Part shown: positions 21,101-22,382 of the stretch, piece by piece
Numbering within the stretch: the stretch's first letter is position 1
Layout: every line of letters begins with the position of its first letter
IMG/VR virus record: IMGVR_UViG_3300008448_000729
Location: 1-22,382 of that record
Reading direction: 5' to 3' (one strand)
Length of the DNA: 22,382 nucleotides
Origin: a virus
The notes under the pieces: model-generated
Database searches by the model: none
The model's input: the letters and a program-made list of their open reading frames with translations, nothing else
Told to the model about the DNA's origin: nothing
Program-made: the position numbers and the translations under genes

Positions 21101-22374
21101 TTACAGTTCAAAACATATTTAAGTCCCAAGAGACTACAAATATATCTTTGTTTGATTATGATGAAGCAAATCCATATACTCAGCAGTTAGTAAACAATCC
21201 TAACTTACAAATATATGAAGGTGGTTGGAGATATCTCCCTATCTTACATAATCTCAGTGGATCACAAACATACCAAACATACGAACTATCTAATCCTGTA
21301 GAATTTACTGTAACTGCTAATGCTGGAGGCGGCGGCGTAATTCCACAAGAAGATGATCCTTGGGTACAATCGTCTAACTGGATTGTTAGTTTGTGGTCAT
21401 ACGAAAATGATCTAGGTAATGGGTCTAGTAATTTTCAACTATATGTATCTGCTTCTTTTATTGGAGGTACTTTCTTACCTCCTTATAATGTTACTATAGA
21501 TACAGTAAATTATTTAGATAATAATTTATACTCTGGCTGTTCAGCTGGACCAATGAATATTAGTGTTGCAATTTTATCTGGTTCTTCAAATGGAACTACA
21601 ATAGTTTATGATATCCAAGGATATTTAAGTGGGCTTACCTCAACAGGAAACGGTAGCGGATATAGTTCTAGTCCATCTAGTCCTTACTTTTCTGCGCCTA
21701 GTCATTGGCCTACTGTTTCTGTGCCTAATTGTGCAGTTACAATAACTGGATTTACTACTTCCGGAACAGGTGGTGGTGGCGGAGCAGGATCCTCTACTTC
21801 TACTTATTATACTTCATTTGTAACAAGTTCTCAAACATGTTTGTACTATATTAGTGAATCAAATCAACTAGTATTCAATTCAGAATTAGCATACTATTAT
21901 ACTAATGGAATTACTTATCAATCAATATCCGATCCTGCCTGGACAGCTTCTATATTAGATCCAGTTATACTTCCTTTTACATTAAATGTAGGAGACAGAA
22001 TATCATTCTATAACTCAGCTTCAAGACTTGGATGGAATGAAAGATTCGAGTATGTAATTAAAAATGTTATATTTACAGGATCAGGAGAGATAGATTCTAG
22101 AATATATACAGAATTAGATAGACCTGTTAACTTAGCCTTATTTACATCTGGATCAGTTGCAACAGAAAGTTTTTCCAGGTCTCCTTGGAGAGCGTGTAGA
22201 TATGTTGTATGGAAACATGTGCCAGATGAAACTAATATTATGCTAAGATACAATCCTAAAGATCAGAGTATAGTTGAAAATGGTTTACTATTCCCTCAGT
22301 ATATAGACCCAACAGTTAGAGAAAATTCAGGTAATGTAGTAAAAGCTTTAAAACAGCAAAACTTAATACAATAA
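18142..22374 (+). CDS. Very large tail/baseplate-periphery or adhesin protein, 1410 aa
   Basis: The protein is rich in S, T, Y, N and Q and beta-prone, like fibre and baseplate-rim proteins. Around residues 545-590 a P2 gpI/tail-protein-I-like segment appears: LYKRLYHNLPYLLKTKGTER, then GVKALISTYGIPES. Around 705-750, FKTIKDFVPARANLSTGIIV and KSHMLERNKYARHEPIV form a second marker familiar from large phage baseplate proteins. It may be the gp7 counterpart fused to peripheral domains. A module at about 1065-1210 is flanked by glycine runs (AGGGGV and TGGGGGAGSS) and contains two cysteines, suggesting an inserted domain. The C-terminal 200 residues resume the beta-rich style. It is coupled by TAATG to the gene before it and ends 8 nt before the window edge. 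Receptor binding is an inference. Confidence 0.8.
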   Translation: MELVNIVYSGEGKQPVELTPLDKSLVTSNFINSSFGATDDYIELYIYDQQGQLLTADYDAFDYYPFLLNNPKNDTYSALTLEPEKDLRSRGFNRGNLTVQYNFYKKLLNSQFGTQYWIKEISQTRREIKLSSQVLPDSVIRDGFTQYQAYISTKNYYPIFYLNFGNNTVLTANNIALTEDEEGVYLLIKLYEPLPTDFDIKTQLWIVDKVAESVSFDVDIQVQVDPQQDLNGLRGPNYNVRINTKNGQTTPYYNYNNLIASPISSSFQKLSSYYQDKSVDINVDYTNFSNFIHFSNAEERVRNFVYKLQLIESSSYDLATQQAIIGGSGSAQIVSSTVSSIQKSIDNIIRNFDIYEYYLYFNSSSWAWPKRTTTQPYTLYSVSSSQASNFLGGDNTIPTATTQSLLFSASYYDSTNKDALRNVIPQYLLDDPNNQPYVTFIDMIGQHFDNIWIYYKDVSNRYNATNNPDTGISLDLVSDALRGFGIQLYTNSNVSDNLYYTLFGINPDGSLLPPTGSEIITNYVTSSLTTLPAQTIQDELYKRLYHNLPYLLKTKGTERGVKALISTYGIPESILTVREFGGNPINSVDGIFDLDSSEYKISIATGSNGDVTGSLTLSSSLLSPFTSIQYYQNNNRVNTTDIEVGFSPSDTINANISASQGYFDINQLIGSPGYQYSQSYQPLVSASNAYFSTYTEPHSIWEYIRLIKFYNNSLFKTIKDFVPARANLSTGIIVKSHMLERNKYARHEPIVTFNDYSQSIDILTIDAGDGGAISGSTYWDGFVVTPLGMASYTSSQNIELYNGEFSGSEIVVTNGDALNQKEASNLPGTGSGFIEVNLGALYQNVTSSVRSIELFDLDYNSDQLLPVNYGIVTQSINNAQINNYATYTNPNSPYAQVQDYNYNLERSVIPRYRGSQTVSSEYNTESPSNISYGDTAAIDKIKYQYAYLVDIYSSSLLLPNRSNAQIKYIIDNNQNVLDLTKANKNIFTVQNIFKSQETTNISLFDYDEANPYTQQLVNNPNLQIYEGGWRYLPILHNLSGSQTYQTYELSNPVEFTVTANAGGGGVIPQEDDPWVQSSNWIVSLWSYENDLGNGSSNFQLYVSASFIGGTFLPPYNVTIDTVNYLDNNLYSGCSAGPMNISVAILSGSSNGTTIVYDIQGYLSGLTSTGNGSGYSSSPSSPYFSAPSHWPTVSVPNCAVTITGFTTSGTGGGGGAGSSTSTYYTSFVTSSQTCLYYISESNQLVFNSELAYYYTNGITYQSISDPAWTASILDPVILPFTLNVGDRISFYNSASRLGWNERFEYVIKNVIFTGSGEIDSRIYTELDRPVNLALFTSGSVATESFSRSPWRACRYVVWKHVPDETNIMLRYNPKDQSIVENGLLFPQYIDPTVRENSGNVVKALKQQNLIQ

Positions 22375-22382
22375 AAAGTCAA

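Noticed and set aside
10574-22374. Extracellular contractile injection system or tailocin instead of a phage.
   Set aside because: The linked primase, replication nuclease, gp55-like sigma factor and DUF-type phage genes indicate a replicating phage genome.

Overview
The window is an AT-rich, almost fully coding piece of a tailed-phage genome. The tail genes match a contractile-tail (T4-like, myovirus-type) phage: a gp25-like and a gp6-like baseplate wedge, a gp5-like hub/spike protein with a separate spike-tip protein, and a gp55-like late sigma factor. Start codons lack clear Shine-Dalgarno sequences and are preceded by A/T-rich stretches. Together with the protein repertoire this suggests a host in the Bacteroidota. 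That host call is an inference; no host gene is present.

Layout. Two divergent gene blocks leave a non-coding centre at about 7497-7854. The minus-strand block (7496 down to 1, running off the left edge) reads: primase, PD-(D/E)XK nuclease, zeta-toxin-like P-loop kinase, HxGH nucleotidyltransferase (NMN adenylyltransferase-like), a zincin + HAD-phosphatase + C-terminal-domain fusion, a zinc-ribbon phage protein, a DUF3008-like basic protein, a Dps/ferritin-like mini-protein, a zinc-finger protein with a conserved basic tail, an unknown protein and a truncated gene. The plus-strand block (7855 to 22374) starts with small accessory genes (a 55-aa ORF, glutaredoxin, a 58-aa helical protein, HD phosphohydrolase, a membrane-anchored protein). 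It continues with the late sigma factor and then the tail/baseplate module, ending in a 1410-aa tail/adhesin-type protein.

How the genes may work together. The primase and nuclease belong to DNA replication and recombination. The kinase, nucleotidyltransferase, phosphatase and glutaredoxin fit nucleotide or cofactor metabolism. Several minus-strand proteins carry [LI]-x-E|A-type sites at the N-terminus or at domain borders. This resembles the T4 capsid-targeting peptide and prohead-protease signal, so part of this block may encode proteins packaged in the head and delivered with the DNA (inference). The plus block couples a late sigma factor to the structural genes it would be expected to transcribe.

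Most notable: (i) a 120-aa protein with Dps ferroxidase residues in exact register; (ii) candidate capsid-targeted metabolic enzymes and a possible processed polyprotein; (iii) a recurring ATATTTAT element a few bases before start codons on both strands; (iv) a probable structured RNA in the divergent intergenic region, followed by two mutually exclusive hairpins just before the first plus-strand gene; (v) a glycine-linker-flanked module inside the 1410-aa tail protein. No tRNA, CRISPR array, transposon or integrase was seen.
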